Shown: positions 35,251 to 49,500 of the stretch, in pieces | Numbering within the stretch: position 1 is the stretch's first letter | Layout: the number at the start of each line of letters is the position of its first letter | Assembly: GCF_000189635.1 (NCBI RefSeq) | Contig: NW_002476251.1 | Coordinates: 124,001 to 188,000, forward strand | Length of the DNA stretch: 64,000 nt | Direction: 5' to 3' | Source of the DNA: Tetrahymena thermophila SB210 | Lineage: Eukaryota > Ciliophora > Oligohymenophorea > Hymenostomatida > Tetrahymenidae | Notes under the pieces: model-generated | Told to the model about the DNA's origin: nothing | What the model saw: the letters and a program-made list of their open reading frames with translations, nothing else | Databases searched by the model: none | Made by a program: the position numbers and the translations under genes

Positions 35251-38200
35251 ATGGATAGATTAAAGCAGTTAATGGACCCAAAGGAGCTTTGGAATTTCAT
35301 ATTTAAATTAATAAAAAAGTTTTATTACACAAAATTAGAATTTGCCTTAAAGCAGTTCAAGAGAGGAGAGATTTTGATGCAGCTATTGATAGTTTTTTAA
35401 TATTGTTAAATATTTAGTTTAATGTTCAATTCAGAAATTAATAATGCTTTGGGAAACACGCGAGTAGCTCAAGATATGACAAATACTCTAGCTTAGTTTT
35501 TTTAATATTTTTAAATTTTGCCTATATTTTCATAGAATAGTTTACTAATTGGCTATTTTTGCTTAGCTTTTAATGTAGCCTTTTTAGGATTAATAATTTG
35601 TTAGTTTCTAGTAGATTCAAGAATGATAGGACAATTTAGTAGTGCTCTATTTTCTATTTATAATTATGTGTGCTTGGTACCTTTCTTTATTGTGCAAGCG
35701 TCTTGCATTTATGATGGCAATCTTACAATAGGAATTAGTGGGTTTTTTCTTACATTTATTATAGCTATTTTTGTATCAATGCATGACTTTGATTTTTGTT
35801 TTATAGTAGAAGATTTTGGTGCTAAAAGTGACAGTATTACTTATTTAATAGAAGTATTTCTACTTTCAATAATAAGTTTTATATACTCTTACAAAGGTTT
35901 TAAAGCATTGCTCTCGCTATAATTTCTTTATGGAATCAATAAAATTGCAGAAATAATAAAAAATTTTCCATTTTATGCTCATAGCATATCTAAACTCAAT
36001 TTTTCTTTTGCTATCTCTCACTTTTTTATAGTAATTGTTGTATCGATCGCGATCCTTACAAATTTCTAATCAATAGCTAATGTTCCAGTCTTAATAATAA
36101 TAGCTATAACAATAACTTTTAGGATAGGTAATAAAATTTTTCAAATCAGATAGCTATTTATTTTTATATTAAATTTAAAAGTTTAATTCAAAAATGAAAG
36201 CAAAATTTATTATTTATCAACAATTTTATTAATATTTAGGTTAACTTGTGTGGATTTCTTTAATTAAACGGATTCCTTAGCTTAACAGAGAAAATTTACA
36301 TAATGAGATAATAACTGACTTATATATACGTTAGCTGTATTTTTTTTAAAGAGTATCAGTAAGCAAATATCTTTAGGAAGATAATGGATTATTGATAGAA
36401 AACTTCTTCTTTACTCATATCTAAACATGCACAATTTAAAGTATTTATTATAATTATTAAAAATTTAGTTTAAAATAATTATTTTTATGAAACTATTAAT
36501 TAGACTGCTTTTGTAAATAATTTGATTTAGCTTCTATTTTAGATGAAAATTTTGAGACAAAAACCTCTGAGTTCATGTCTTCTTATATTATGGAAACTTT
36601 TGATTGCTTTTTTAAAAAAAATTAAAAAAATGGAGAGTTTAACAAAGATATAATGAAACTTAAGATAAGCTATTTGAGTTTTCTTATCTAAGTAGTAAAA
36701 AAGCCAAATTTAGCTATTATTGAGGTTAAACAGTTAGTTATTTTTTTAAAATCCAATACTTAAAATATTTTTATAACAATATTTAAAAGGCGGTAACTTT
36801 AAAAAACAATTCTGAAAATTAATCTTTCAAAATTAGATGGGCTATAGAAATGCTCAATAGATAAGTTTGGGAAGAATTTGAGGGTGTTATTAACAATTAA
36901 AAGTTGTAAAGTTAAAGACTTTAAATTGAAAGTGTTGTTAAATTTGATTAAGGAATAGATAAGCTGTATATCCTTATGAGAAAATACATATATGATATGA
37001 AAAAATTTATTTCCATGCTATCAGATGACTTTTTAAACTTAGAAAAAATTAGGGAAAAAGGTAAAAATTTAAATAGAAATAATTTAATAATAAATAAAAT
37101 TTTTGTAAATAAATCCTTTTAAATATTTATTTTAATAAATATTAAATGAAACTTAGCTAAAGATTTGTTTTCTAGACAGTCTGTTACCAAATAAATGATA
37201 AGACAGCTTTTCGATTATAATAACAATAATGTTGTTCTTTTTGAGCTTACTTTATTTTTCGGAGATTACATAGATTTTAAGAGATAAAAGTTAAAATAGT
37301 ATATTTAACTTTCTAATTAATTAATGAAATAAAATTTGAAGTAGGAAGGTAATCTTAATATTTATATTCTATTTAATAACGTATTTTTTAATATATAGAT
37401 CTTGGTATTAATTTATTTAATGAAGACAGCTTTGTCATATCCATTAATTTGTTGGAACCTCTCGGAAATATTTAAGAAGTATCAAATAACGTTTAAAATA
37501 TTATTGGATACACCAAAGATTAGCTGATAGGCAAAAATATAAACATGATAATGCCTTAAATTATACAAATCCACCACAGAAAATTTTTAAACAAATTTTG
37601 TTATGATAGTAAGGAGGTATATACAATTTCAAACAGACTTTTCTTTTGTATTGATATACAAGGCTTTTTAAATCCTGTTGAACTTAGAGTTAAACTTGAC
37701 TCTTCAAATTAAGAATAATACAGTAATTAATACATTTATTTATTTATTCTTAAATAATAAAAATTATTTGTAAAACTTTCAAATTTTTAATTTTTGATAA
37801 ATAGGAGCTTGTGGATATTTGAAAAAAGGAAATACAGGAAATGATTATATTCTGTTCGATATTGATACTCTTAAGATAGATTCTTGTAATTAAAAATTAT
37901 TTTAGAAGGTTTTCCAGAAGTACTTAAATGATGATGTCAAAAAGCTTTGCAATATGAATATAGGACTACTTTTTCCTGGACTCATAGTTATGAAAAAAAC
38001 TTAAAGATCCATTTTCAGAAAAATAAATTTTTAAAGTACTACGAAAATAATGCTTATACCTAATAATGCAAGTACCTTTAACTAAATTGTAAGTTAATAC
38101 ACTAACCTTGAAGCGAATAACTACTAATAGCTATCAAATTATTTAAGGGATATAAAAATTAACGAATACTAGATGTACGAAGTTACTTTTATACCTCACT

Positions 38201-41200
38201 ATATTGAGACTAAGATAGAATCCATATATTTCAATTATTTAGAAATCTTTTAAATGAAAAGAATAGTTAAACTATCCTCCAAAGTAATTATTCACATAAT
38301 TATAATTGGATTAAATATCTTATTTTTATTGTAATATTGCATAATAGGTTGAATTAATTAACATTATGACAGGTAAGTTAAACAAGTATTTGGGATTAAC
38401 TCTTAGAATGAGAGTTATACGTAATAATATGGATTAAGTTGAAGACATAGATGTCGTGCAGTAATAATAGGAAACTTACTACTATCAAGAAGGATTAACA
38501 TTTAAGAAGAATTCTATTTTTTAAAGCGCTTCAAACAATGATTCATATAGAGATAATTTAATTCATAAGCTCTAGCTTTAATAGGGATTTTAAAATACTA
38601 ATTCAAATGAATAAGCACCGGCTTCAGTGGATGATTCATTTAAGAAGTCAAAATTTACTGAAATTGTAAAAAATTTTTAAAACAGCTATTGCTAAATTGA
38701 AGAAGAAGACGAGGAAACCTTCACTGAAAAGAAAAGTGAAACTAGATACAAAAAATTTTATGGGACATACACAACAACTTAAAATGATCATGATGGGTTT
38801 TCTCAGGAAGATTTTGATAATGAAAATGAAAAAGAAGATGAGGAAGATGAAAAAGAAGTTGAAGTAAAGCAGGTTAAAAAATAGTTAAGCAATTAAAATT
38901 AGCCAATATTATAACAAATAGAATAGAATTAGAAAAAGAAAGCTAGCCTCACTTAAAACACTCAAGAAAAATAAAATAAATAATTATTAAGTGATGAAGA
39001 CCTTGTTGATATTGATAATTACAATGTTTAAAATTATTACAATTACGATATAACTGATAACGAAAATGAAAATAATTAAAATTAAATTTATGATAATGTT
39101 GTTGATAATTCATACAGTTATTACTTTTATGACGCAGAAAATCCTAGTACAAACTATGAAGCCACCTTTGATAAAAAAAATACAGTATTTGATACTTCAT
39201 AAAATAATTATCTAGTGAATAACTAGAATACCCCTTTAAATAGTTTCATGATTTAAAATGATATCAGTGTAATTTCTAAGCATACCGATTTAAGTACTTT
39301 TTCGTTAAAAAATAAAACTCTTTTTTAAGAAGACTTAAATATCTTATCAAATAATAAAATTGCTAAGAATAATTAAGCAGATGAAAACAATTTAGAAATT
39401 TCTTTTGACATTAACAAGTAGTAATTTATAGAAAATTATGATAATTATTAATTTAATGCATCTAATTTAGATTAAATTCAATAAAATATGCAGGCTTCAG
39501 CTTTAAATTTAAGCTAAAATTAAACAAATAATATTAATTAAAATGAAGCCGAATCATTTAATCTTACTAACAGATCAACTTTTAATAATTAAACTTAAAT
39601 GTAGTAAAATTATAATAAAAGTTTACAGTAAAATAATTACCGAAAAAGCAATCCTTTTAATGTCAATAACGATGAAAGAAATTAGGAGATAACATCAAAT
39701 ACTAATAGAGGTATTGATGAGAATAATTACAGCTATCCATTAGAAAGTGCAACAGGGCGAGATCAACTTGATACCTCAAAGGAACCAAATACTAACAGAT
39801 ATTTAAATTCAGCATAGAATAATCAGAATAATTCTGAGAATAATAAACAAAAAAAATAATAAGAATTTGCAAAAAGAATTTAAAAATTGTTTAGAAAAGT
39901 TAAAAACTCTATTGCTTGGATAGGTAAAGTCAAACAATAATCGTTTTTCGTCAGAAATAATGTTGAAAGCAAACCTAAAGATCCATATAATCAAACTGTT
40001 GATGAAAACAATAGTATTTATTCGTCTTTTAGAAACACAGCAAGGTCAGGGACTATTGCTGAAAGTAGTGTATATGAAAATACAAATAATATAAAGAATG
40101 ACTCAGTAATAGAAAATACACCAAGACATAACAATGGAAATCGAAAAGATGTTTCTAAATCTTAATTCAATACTTTGAAAAAAGGTATTTCAATTAATAA
40201 TAGTCAAAAAAATAAAACAGCTTCGAAATTTGCTTAAAAAGGTTTGGGATTTCCAAAGAAAATGAAAAGCGTTTCTGAAATCGAAAACTATTAGTAAGCC
40301 TAAAAGCTCAAAGAAATAATGGTTTAATAACCTGATTCTGTAAATTCTTATTCTTAAAAGGAAAGCCAAACAGGGTTAAAAAAGCGATATATAAATACAA
40401 TTTTGAGCCAAAAAATGCCATCATTTTTAATAAGTAAATTTTAAATTTATCAAATATTTTTTTATAATTTATTACAAATTAAAATATTAAAATTATAGAA
40501 TCAACAATATTAACTCTATTTGCTGCTGCTTCATCTGTTATAACTTCTTTAGTTGTGTACTAGTTTAGTTAATCATAAAGCTAGCTTTTATTAACTAACT
40601 TTGGGAATACTTTTAGAGAACCTTTAGCAGTGGTTGATGTTTCGAATGCGATTAGAATTAATGAATTATACTTACTTTACACAATTAAAAATTAAATAAA
40701 TCTAGCTTATCCTTTGTAATAAGAAAGAAACAATTAGCAGAGAAATTTTGCTTTTTAGTTAGTTAACACTTTATACCAATATTTAGTTAGCGTTTATAGA
40801 GATAATAATGACGAACAGGCAAAAAAGTACATTTTCTTTTTAAAATAATATGGAATAAAATATATTTAAAATTTTTTCAAATTTAAATATTAAGGTTTTA
40901 TTTATATTCAGATGCAGAATTATATTAATACTTAAATGGTAGTTAAATTCAAAGATAAACAAAATAATTAATTTTTTTTGATTATATTATGAAAAATGCA
41001 TGGATGTAAAATAAATTTAGAAAAATAGCATTTAAATAATGTTATTTAATTAATATTAGGGATACTTAAATGTTAGGGTTTAATAATGATCCAAGATTAG
41101 ACGCGTTATCAAATTATTATAATTTTTTTAATTCTTAGCTAAATGGTACAGATATTAACTAGATAGAGTGCTAATCTATTTTAGACAACAATCAAAACAC

Positions 41201-42943
41201 TATGCAAATCAACATAATTTTGCAAATAATTTTAAATTACTGTAAGCCATTTTTCTTAAGTTAAATATTTTTAATTTTTAATAAACAAAGAAAATAAATA
41301 AATTCTCATTTCAAACACAAACAAATTAAAAATTTCCTACTCATAATTTTTTTCAATATTTAGCTTTTGTTATAATAGCCTAAAAGAAAATATTTAAATC
41401 GATTATATTAATTTAGGATTAAACACAAAAAAATTTATTAATTAAAAAGTAATAAAATATTTCTGGATATAAATAACCTAATCATTGTAAAAAATTATGA
41501 TGAATTTGTCTTATCTTTTATTTACTATTAGATTAAAAAATATTTATTTTTTTATTAAATGGAGAATCAATTAGAAACAAGTTTTACAAATTTAAATTAA
41601 AAATTTTAATTTAATTATTTATTTAAATTAATAACTAATAAAAATATTTTTTATTTGAAAAGCATGTGCTATTTTAATATTTCCTTTGTACTATTTCTCT
41701 TAGTTGAAAAGAGAAAATTATCTTAAATTATTCACAAGCTTTAATGGAGATAAGATTGTAAAACTGTTTGAATTGTATGAGGAAGCAGACATGGTTTTTG
41801 AAACTAATGATGTATTGTAATTTATTGGAAGCACAAACTAACAAAGTATATCATAATATATTTAATAGCCTGTGGTTTTAGCTAACAAAAAGAAAAGATC
41901 TTCAAATATTGAAGCTCTTCCTAAAATAAATTGCTCAATAGTATTACTAGTGATTATTATAATTATCATTATATCAATTTATCCTATTTTGAGCTACACT
42001 CTAGTTGTTCAGTAAGCTGTTTAATTTTAAAATAACCTGTATGAATTAGTACTTTTCTGTAGGAGTGCCCTATAAATAGCATAATCCTACACAACGATGT
42101 ATGTCCAAATAAACTAAATTTCTCATCCTACTATATACACAGAAGCTAATAGTTTTATTTAATTGCAAATCTAATTAAATATTCAAGTAAATTTATATGA
42201 TTTTTTCAAAAAAATATAGCATAATTAATTAGTCAATTAATGTAAGGATAATCTAGCTTTATATTTTATTATTTTATAAATAGGATATTTTAACAAGAAA
42301 TCAATAGGTACTTGATGATTTGGTGAACATCTAGAATTCTACTTAAAGTAGTAGCAGATATAACTGGAACCAATATTCAAATATTATAATAAATCCTATT
42401 TAAAATGATATTTGCCAAGCCATTTAGAGCAATTTACCAGTTTTTAGCACAGCCAACGTCACTAACAACTTTGATTTGAATAAATGCCAAACAACCTATA
42501 ATGGCATAATGCAAAGTGGTGCACTAATAACTTTAAAAACTATTTTTACAATATTTTAAGAGTTCATAAATATTTCATAAAATACTAATAACCAAAATTT
42601 TCAAACAAAATTGTAAAGCTGGGATGAAGGAGTTAATTTACAAGAAATGGATAAACTTTTTGATTAGATAGAATAGTGGTTTTATATTACTATTCAATAT
42701 CAAATGTATAATGGTAATTAATTTTACTCATACTTACAATCTATCTAGCTTTATCTCTTTTATTATCAACTTTTGATAACAATATTAATATTTGGTTTCG
42801 GCCTATCCTATTTCTCAAGATTTCTATCAAAATCTGTAAACAAAACAAAATTTCTAATAAGCATAATCCATATTGAAGCTCTCATTGAAAATCCTTATGT
42901 AGTTTCTTTCTTTAGAAAACAATCAGATTTCTAAGATATTTGA
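35251..42943 (+). CDS. giant multipass membrane protein with PAS domain
   Basis: Twelve exons: 35251-36127, 36240-36440, 36504-36736, 36790-37060, 37157-37348, 37399-37722, 37805-38283, 38348-40433, 40499-40826, 40895-41241, 41663-42186 and 42284-42943. They total 6522 nt, 2173 residues. An N-terminal block of about eight hydrophobic helices (about 45-330) is followed by a helical cytosolic region. A PAS fold lies at about 595-700 (GNIQEVSNNVQNIIGYTKDQ, LIGKNINMIMPQIIQIHHRK, NRLFFCIDIQGFLNPVEL); PAS domains sense ligands or redox state or mediate dimerisation. A very acidic, Asn-rich linker (about 860-1550, exon 8) follows, and a C-terminal half with about four more membrane helices, including SIVLLVIIIIIIISIYPIL. 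This order matches a large ciliate-specific membrane-protein family. I see no kinase, cyclase or channel pore. Intron 3 has an atypical GTTATT donor (alternative donor at 36725), and intron 10 is long (421 nt). Confidence 0.82.
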
Positions 42944-43755
42944 TTATTTTAGTTTCAAAAAAACTGTAGCTGATTAAATTCTATAGATAATAAAAATTAC
43001 TGATTTTGCTTAGATAGACTTGGAATATTTTAAATAAGTAAGTAATAAACTAATAATTTAGTTCTACTTTATTAAATATTAATTTAAATGAGACTCATTT
43101 CTTTTCTTATTTTCTTTACTCAAAAAAACCAATAAAGCTCCTATTAACATGCTCTGTCTATCTTCTTATTCTTTTTGTAGATAAAAATCTTATTTAAATA
43201 ATTTCTAAATTAAATCTACCTTATATATTAATACAAATATTCTACAAAATATATAAGTTAAATTTAATTATCTAAAATTTGTGTTCAATTTTTTGTTAAT
43301 AGAATGATTTTTAGATTTTATTGAGAAACTCAAAATTTAAAAAATTATTAAATCCTCTTAACAATACATTTAAACCTCCTTAATTTTTTATTTTAAAATT
43401 ACTAAAGTATTTTATTATTTATTACTTGAGTTAAAAGGTAAAAGAGAAATTAATATAATTTTATTTACTATTATTCTTTTATCTTTGTTGGATTTATGCA
43501 TGCATTAATAATTTTTAAAATCTTTATTATGTATAATGATTTATTTAAGATATGTTTACAAGAGAAAATTTGTAATAACAATGTTAGCTGCTTACTGTAT
43601 GTATTTAAATTACTTGATAATAACATTTTTAAATTAATTCACTAAAAATAATAGAAATTTTATTTATTTATATAGTGATATTTGATCTCTTGAAAGAATA
43701 ATATAAGTATTGCAAATTTATTACAAATAGCGTACTCATTTATATAAATAAAAAA
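42944..43755. other. AT-rich intergenic region
   Basis: 812 bp between two plus-strand genes; no gene or RNA supported. Confidence 0.6.
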
Positions 43756-46700
43756 ATGAAAGAATAATAAAAGTAATCCTAAAGCATATATAAAAATCTC
43801 TACCTTAAACCATCAGTAGTTGGTATAGGGGATTCTTTTTCAACAGCAGGTTTGTAATAAAGTTAAAATATTCATCAAATTTCTTTAAATAGTTAAGGCA
43901 AGAATAGTATGTAACCATAAATAGATTATAAAAAATATTATAGCAAAGAAACCAATAACTTTAGGTCACTAGGTAGAGGTTGATATTTTAATTCAAATTA
44001 ATATGAGGAATATCATTATCTTATTTTTATTTATTAATTCTATTATATATTTATATCAGGCAAATAAGTTAGTAGTCAAAATAATAAGTCTGAAGAGTAA
44101 ATAATACTACCTCAAATAAAAGGAAGTAGCTTTTAAAATAAATTTGAAGACATCTAAGTAAATGCATAAATTAAATCAAAAAGTATAAATGGCCAAACTA
44201 AATTAAATAATGATCTTAATTGTCCTGCTTAATAGCAAATATATAAATAGTCTGAATAATATAGTAATATATATAAATAGAAAGTTATGAAATAAAATTA
44301 GCTAATAAAAAAACGATTATACGAAAATGCCTCTTAAATTTAATCAAACTATGTGCCTTTTACTACTAAAATGTAGGAAATATAAGTTTAACAAAATTCA
44401 CTTAGCCTTCAAATTAATGGAACTTTAAATTAATAAAAATAAAAGGCTTTACAAGAAAACTTTAAAGCATAATTTATGTCTCCTTAAATAGCAAAAAAAA
44501 ATTCAGAGATACAACAAAGATAATAAATTGAAAATTAGTTAAATAATAATAATCATAGCGTATTAGTTGTTTCTTCTTAAAATGCTTTGAATGCAAATAG
44601 CTTTAAATAAAGTAATTAGAAGCTTAACAACAAAACTTTTAGTAGAAGTTCTAACTAAAATAAAGAAAAATAAGGTTAAAATTTATCATTAAATAATATT
44701 TCCAATTCAGTAATTCAAGTAAAAAAAGTAGATTCTAATAAAAGTAATTGTGATAGCGAAAGAAACCATTCAAATTAAATTTAAAATATTTCTGTAAAGC
44801 AAGAAAAAGATTAAATATAAGTTAGATCATAAACTGAATGCACTATTGATTAAGATATTGATGATATAACCATATAAAAAGGTTCATAAAAACTGATGGT
44901 TAATCTCTCAAAAAATTCATAAACAAAAGGAGTTAAATTTGGTGTCGATAACTTAAGCAAAGATTCAAATAAAATTTCTAGTTTTTGTGGAGTTGAAGAA
45001 AAAGGGAGCAAGAAATAAATTGAAGAAATACAGAGTATTTTAAAAAATAAAAAATAAGAAAGTATAAGTTTATCATCTACAGAAATTTAACAAACATAAA
45101 AAACTTAATCTACTGTTTAAGATATACTTAATCTTGAAGTGAATTAAGTACTTTCTAGAAAACCAACTTAACCTATGGAGAGCTCAACGTTTTCAAAGGT
45201 TAAATCGTCATATGAATAAAATAGTTTGAACAAATGTTTTTCTGAGTTCGATGAAGGAATTTCTGATGAAAATGAAGACAGTTTTGAAATGGAAGAAAGA
45301 TTAAATGAATTTAATGATGAAATGAATTAGTAGTAAGCTGGCTAAAAAAAAGAGGATTAAGATTAAGATGAAGCTGGTATTGATTAGTATTAAGAAAATT
45401 CACCTTAACTTACATATAATGAACCATAAATTATCGAAAAAGTTTAAAATTTTAAAAATCAATTAAGCTAAGAAGATATTTAGGATAATTAGAATGGTAA
45501 TGAAGGTAATCATAACAATGAAAATGAAGGTGATGATGATGGAGCTACTATAAGCTACAAAAAATAAGTTCAGTAACAAATTATAGAGAAATAGAAAAAT
45601 AAAGGAATCCTTAAGACATTTACAGTTTAAGAGACTAAAAGATTATTAAAATTACAAAAGAACACATCAAACTATGTTTAAAGACTACAATATATAAAAA
45701 CTTACTATAATGTATAAGAGAAAAAAATTATGGTTCAAAATACTTAAAACTAGTAGTAATTTATTATAGATATATTTTAAGACGACACTGGTGGTGGTAG
45801 GTATGACTGGAAAATTAATGATGTCATGTTAGGTGCAGGCTCACAAGGAAGAGTTTATAAAGCCTTTTGCTAAAAGCAAGTTCGTAATTTTGCTCTAAAA
45901 ATGATCAATTTAGATGACTTTGAAAGTGACCAAGCTTTGGATGTGATTAACGAAATTTGCTTACTGAAATTTCTAAGAGGTCATCAACCTTTTATTTAGC
46001 TTCAAGATGTTTTTGGATTAGAGAGAACTAACTGTAATAAAACTTTTATTAAAATACATTAAACTGCTAAATATATTTATTTATTTTTTTTTACATTTAA
46101 AAATAGAAAAAACATTAATTTTAGTTATGGATTATTGCTAATGCAATCTAATGGAGATAATTAATTATAGGAAAGACAACAGACTATATTGGAAAGAAGA
46201 AGAATTGATGTTCATTTTTAAGCAGATGCTTGAAGGACTTAAGTTACTTCAAGACAAGAGGATATGCCACAGAGATTTAAAAATGTAGAATATCCTTTTT
46301 AGTGCAAAAGATATAAAATATAAAATTGGAGATTTTAGTGAAGGTAAATTCTTGTAAAATAGTTAATAAGAATAGTCCAAGGAAGATTAAATGCTTCACA
46401 GTTTTAGAGGGACATGGAAATATTTATCTCCTGAGCTCAGCACAGCTCTAAAGAATGTTGAAGATGTTTGTGCTTATGATCCATACTTGAGTGATTTATA
46501 TTCTCTGGGAGTTTTATTCACAGACTTAGTTTCTTTGAATGAAGTAAAATTTCAAACCAAAGTTGTGAATGGAAATAAGTCAAAAAACAATAGTAATTAT
46601 ATGACATAAATGTAAGCCTATTTGACAGCGTGCATTTAGAAGAATACATATCCAAAAGTATGCTAGCTTATACTTAGCCTTTTAAACGAGTCTCCAGAAA

Positions 46701-48397
46701 ATAGGAAATCCTTCGAAAGCATCTTAAAATCATACGAGTTAGAAATAGATCTATCTTAGGTAATTCTCTAACAAGACAAAGATATCTCACTTGAAATTGA
46801 AAACCAAAGAGAAAATTCTAAAGTCATGTCTCAATACTAAAAGGCTAAAAAATTATTTATTATAGCAGAAGGTTATGAAAAGATTCTTAAATTTGAGAGA
46901 GCAATAGAAGCATATTAACAAGTTCTCTAAGGTATTTCTAATTATTTTTTTGATGTCTAGCTTCTTACATTCTGTTAAATTTATTCTATCTTCAGTTGAA
47001 CATTCTTTAATTTTTATCTTTACATTCACAGACCAAATTTTTTGAGGATCTTATCAATAATTTTATCCAATTTTTGATAAGATTATTCTAAAATTATTTA
47101 AATAAATATTTAAACCATTTAAACATTTAATCAATTTTATTAGCTACCATTTACATGAATACAAAGACTATCAGATCAAGAGCTTTATATAATGTAGGAA
47201 GATGCTATGAAAAACTTGGACAGTTTATAAAGAGCTTAGAATTTTATTAGCAATGCTACTATTTTAGAAAGAAGATTTATAAACCTGATAGCAGAAGAAT
47301 AGGTATTTGATAAAAATATTGAATTATAAAATTTATTTTTACAATTAAATGAAAAGGTGAGATTTTAAATGCTTTGGGAATAGCTTATAATAAGCTTGGA
47401 AATTAGTAAGAATCTAAAAATTATTATGAATAGAGTCTTTAAATTGCACTCAATATATATGGATAAAACCATATTATTATAGCAAATATGTATAATAACT
47501 TAGGTACAGTATATTTCAGCTTAAAATAATATTCAAAGTCATCACAGAATTTTGAATAAGCTATATCTATCTTGAAAGCAATCAATTTAGAATTTTAGTC
47601 CTTTGAAATTCTTAATAATCTCTCTGTAAAATCATTAATATTTTTTAATTACAAAATATACTTTCTTAATTATTTTTTCAAGATAGCTTTATAAATTATT
47701 TTAAATTAAAAAGATGGTCTATTTAGAATAAGGGAAGTTTACTTAGTCTGAATTGTGTTTAAAAACTGCTTTAGATTTGGTTATCAAACACGAAGGGGAA
47801 GATAACTACAGGCTTATAAGTATTTATATAAATTTAGGTACATTACTTTCTGAGCAAAGAAGGTCTGAGGAATAGGACTAAGAAATTAAAGATAGATAGC
47901 TTAAATCTATCAATTATTATCAAATTGCCGAATCTTTATGCATCAAATATTATGGTGAATAATACCATCAATTAGGAGAAATATATAATTTAATGGGAAT
48001 ATCTTACTAAAATCTTTAAGACTTTGATAGATCTTTATATTACCTTTTAAAGAGTGAAGATGTGTTAAAAAATAGCAATAATTAAAATATATTATGGCAA
48101 ACCTATTCTACTTTAGGTGTCTTATATAATATGCAAAAGCTGTACGAAAAATCTATAGAATATTTCAAGAAATCATTGGAAATTCATGATTAAATTGATA
48201 GTGATTTATTCAAAAAAGCTGATCTTTGCTATAATATTGGCTGTATTTACTTGTATTCTAAAAAAATTGCTGATTCTAAATATTGGTTTGAGAAATCTCT
48301 AAATTTATATGAGTAGAGTGATGAATCACATATAAATATTGCTGTAATTAATAAATTCTTAAAAAAAATATAATTAAAAGAAATTGATGAGAGCTGA
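43756..48397 (+). CDS. protein kinase with C-terminal TPR repeats
   Basis: Six exons, 43756-43978, 44060-46033, 46107-46931, 47144-47302, 47357-47625 and 47687-48397, total 4161 nt or 1386 residues. The first 640 residues are low complexity (Gln, Asn, Ser, Lys, with acidic patches). The kinase domain (about 657-900) has glycine loop GAGSQGRVYKA (666-676), ATP-site Lys688 (FALKMI), HRDLKMQN (787-794), a DFS instead of DFG (808-810), YLSPE in place of APE and SDLYSLGVLF. The catalytic Lys, Asp and Asn are all present, so activity is likely. From about 960 to 1380 there are several TPR units, for example ALYNVGRCYEKLGQFIKSLE, ALGIAYNKLGNQQESKNYYE, MYNNLGTVYFSLKQYSKSSQ and STLGVLYNMQKLYEKSIEYF, which normally dock partner proteins. 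Intron 1 is required because the unspliced frame meets TGA; its donor is GTTGAT. Confidence 0.9.
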
Positions 48398-48612
48398 AAT
48401 TATATTTATAAAAATAGCATTATGTATCAATTTCCATGTTAATTTAAAGGTTTAAAGTATTAAATACTCAAATAAGTCATATGTTTATTAATAAAATAAA
48501 TGGCTAAGTCTGACTTTATTAGAATTTTTGGCGAAGGAGCTTTAAATTTAATTTTCATATAAAAAATGATTTAAGCATTTAATTTAAATTATAAAATATA
48601 TTTAAATAAATT

Positions 48613-48960
48613 GGGTTTATTTTAAATAAAATAAATTAAAATGAATATCTAATTAACTCTTTACTATTTGATAAAATACTCAGATATATTTTAATTATTT
48701 TCACATATTTAAAAAAATTTTTGAGAAAGTAAAATCAATTCCATATTTTAATAAAAATAATTCACATGATAACTATGATAAAATAATTATTTTTGCTTCT
48801 CTTACATTTTTGATAAAAAAATTTATGAATATTAATATATAATGCATTTATAATTTAAAATTAAATATATGATGATATATTTCTGAAAGAATATACACTC
48901 TATTTTACAAAAGAATATGATAGGTTTATATCGAATGGAATAGAAAAGCCAACTAAAATA
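48613..48960. repeat. diverged direct repeat, copy A
   Basis: Paired with 48993-49337. Shared blocks in order: GGGTTTATT.TAAATAAA, TTTTTGAGAAAG, AATAAAAATAATTCACAT, TTACATTTTTGATA, TTAAATATATGAT, AGAATATACAC, GATAGGTT and GAATAGAAAA.GC. Intergenic. Confidence 0.85.
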
Positions 48961-48992
48961 ATTTTAAGCTATTAATTAAATTCTTATAAAAT

Positions 48993-49337
48993 GGGTTTAT
49001 TATAAATAAACTAAACTAATTTTAATATCTTAACTCAAATCTATATGGTGAAATTTTTTGAATACATTTTAATGATTTATACAATTTTTTTACTCTTTTT
49101 GAGAAAGAAAAATATAATCTCATGTTTAAATAAAAATAATTCACATAATGGCTTTTATAAAATAATTAATTTTAGCTTTGCTTACATTTTTGATACTAAA
49201 AAATATTGAAAATTAATAAATAAAGTATTTAATAGTACAAGATTAAATATATGATATTTTTCTGACAGAATATACACAATTTTTTAGTAGTAGATGATAG
49301 GTTAATACCAAATTGAATAGAAAAAGCTAAAATAAAT
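48993..49337. repeat. diverged direct repeat, copy B
   Basis: Second copy of 48613-48960. Similarity is clear but lower than in the 24.3-25.2 kb repeat, so the event is probably older. The rest of 48398-49500 is A+T spacer with no gene. Confidence 0.85.
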
Positions 49338-49500
49338 ATAATAATACATTCAAAATATAATAATTAATAGTTTTTGATAATAAAGTCATACCAATTTGTA
49401 TTGTTAGGAAATAAATAGATTAGAAGGACATACGCAAATATAAATATTTATAATAGTCTATAATTTAATTATTTTATTATTTGATCAAATAATAATCTGA

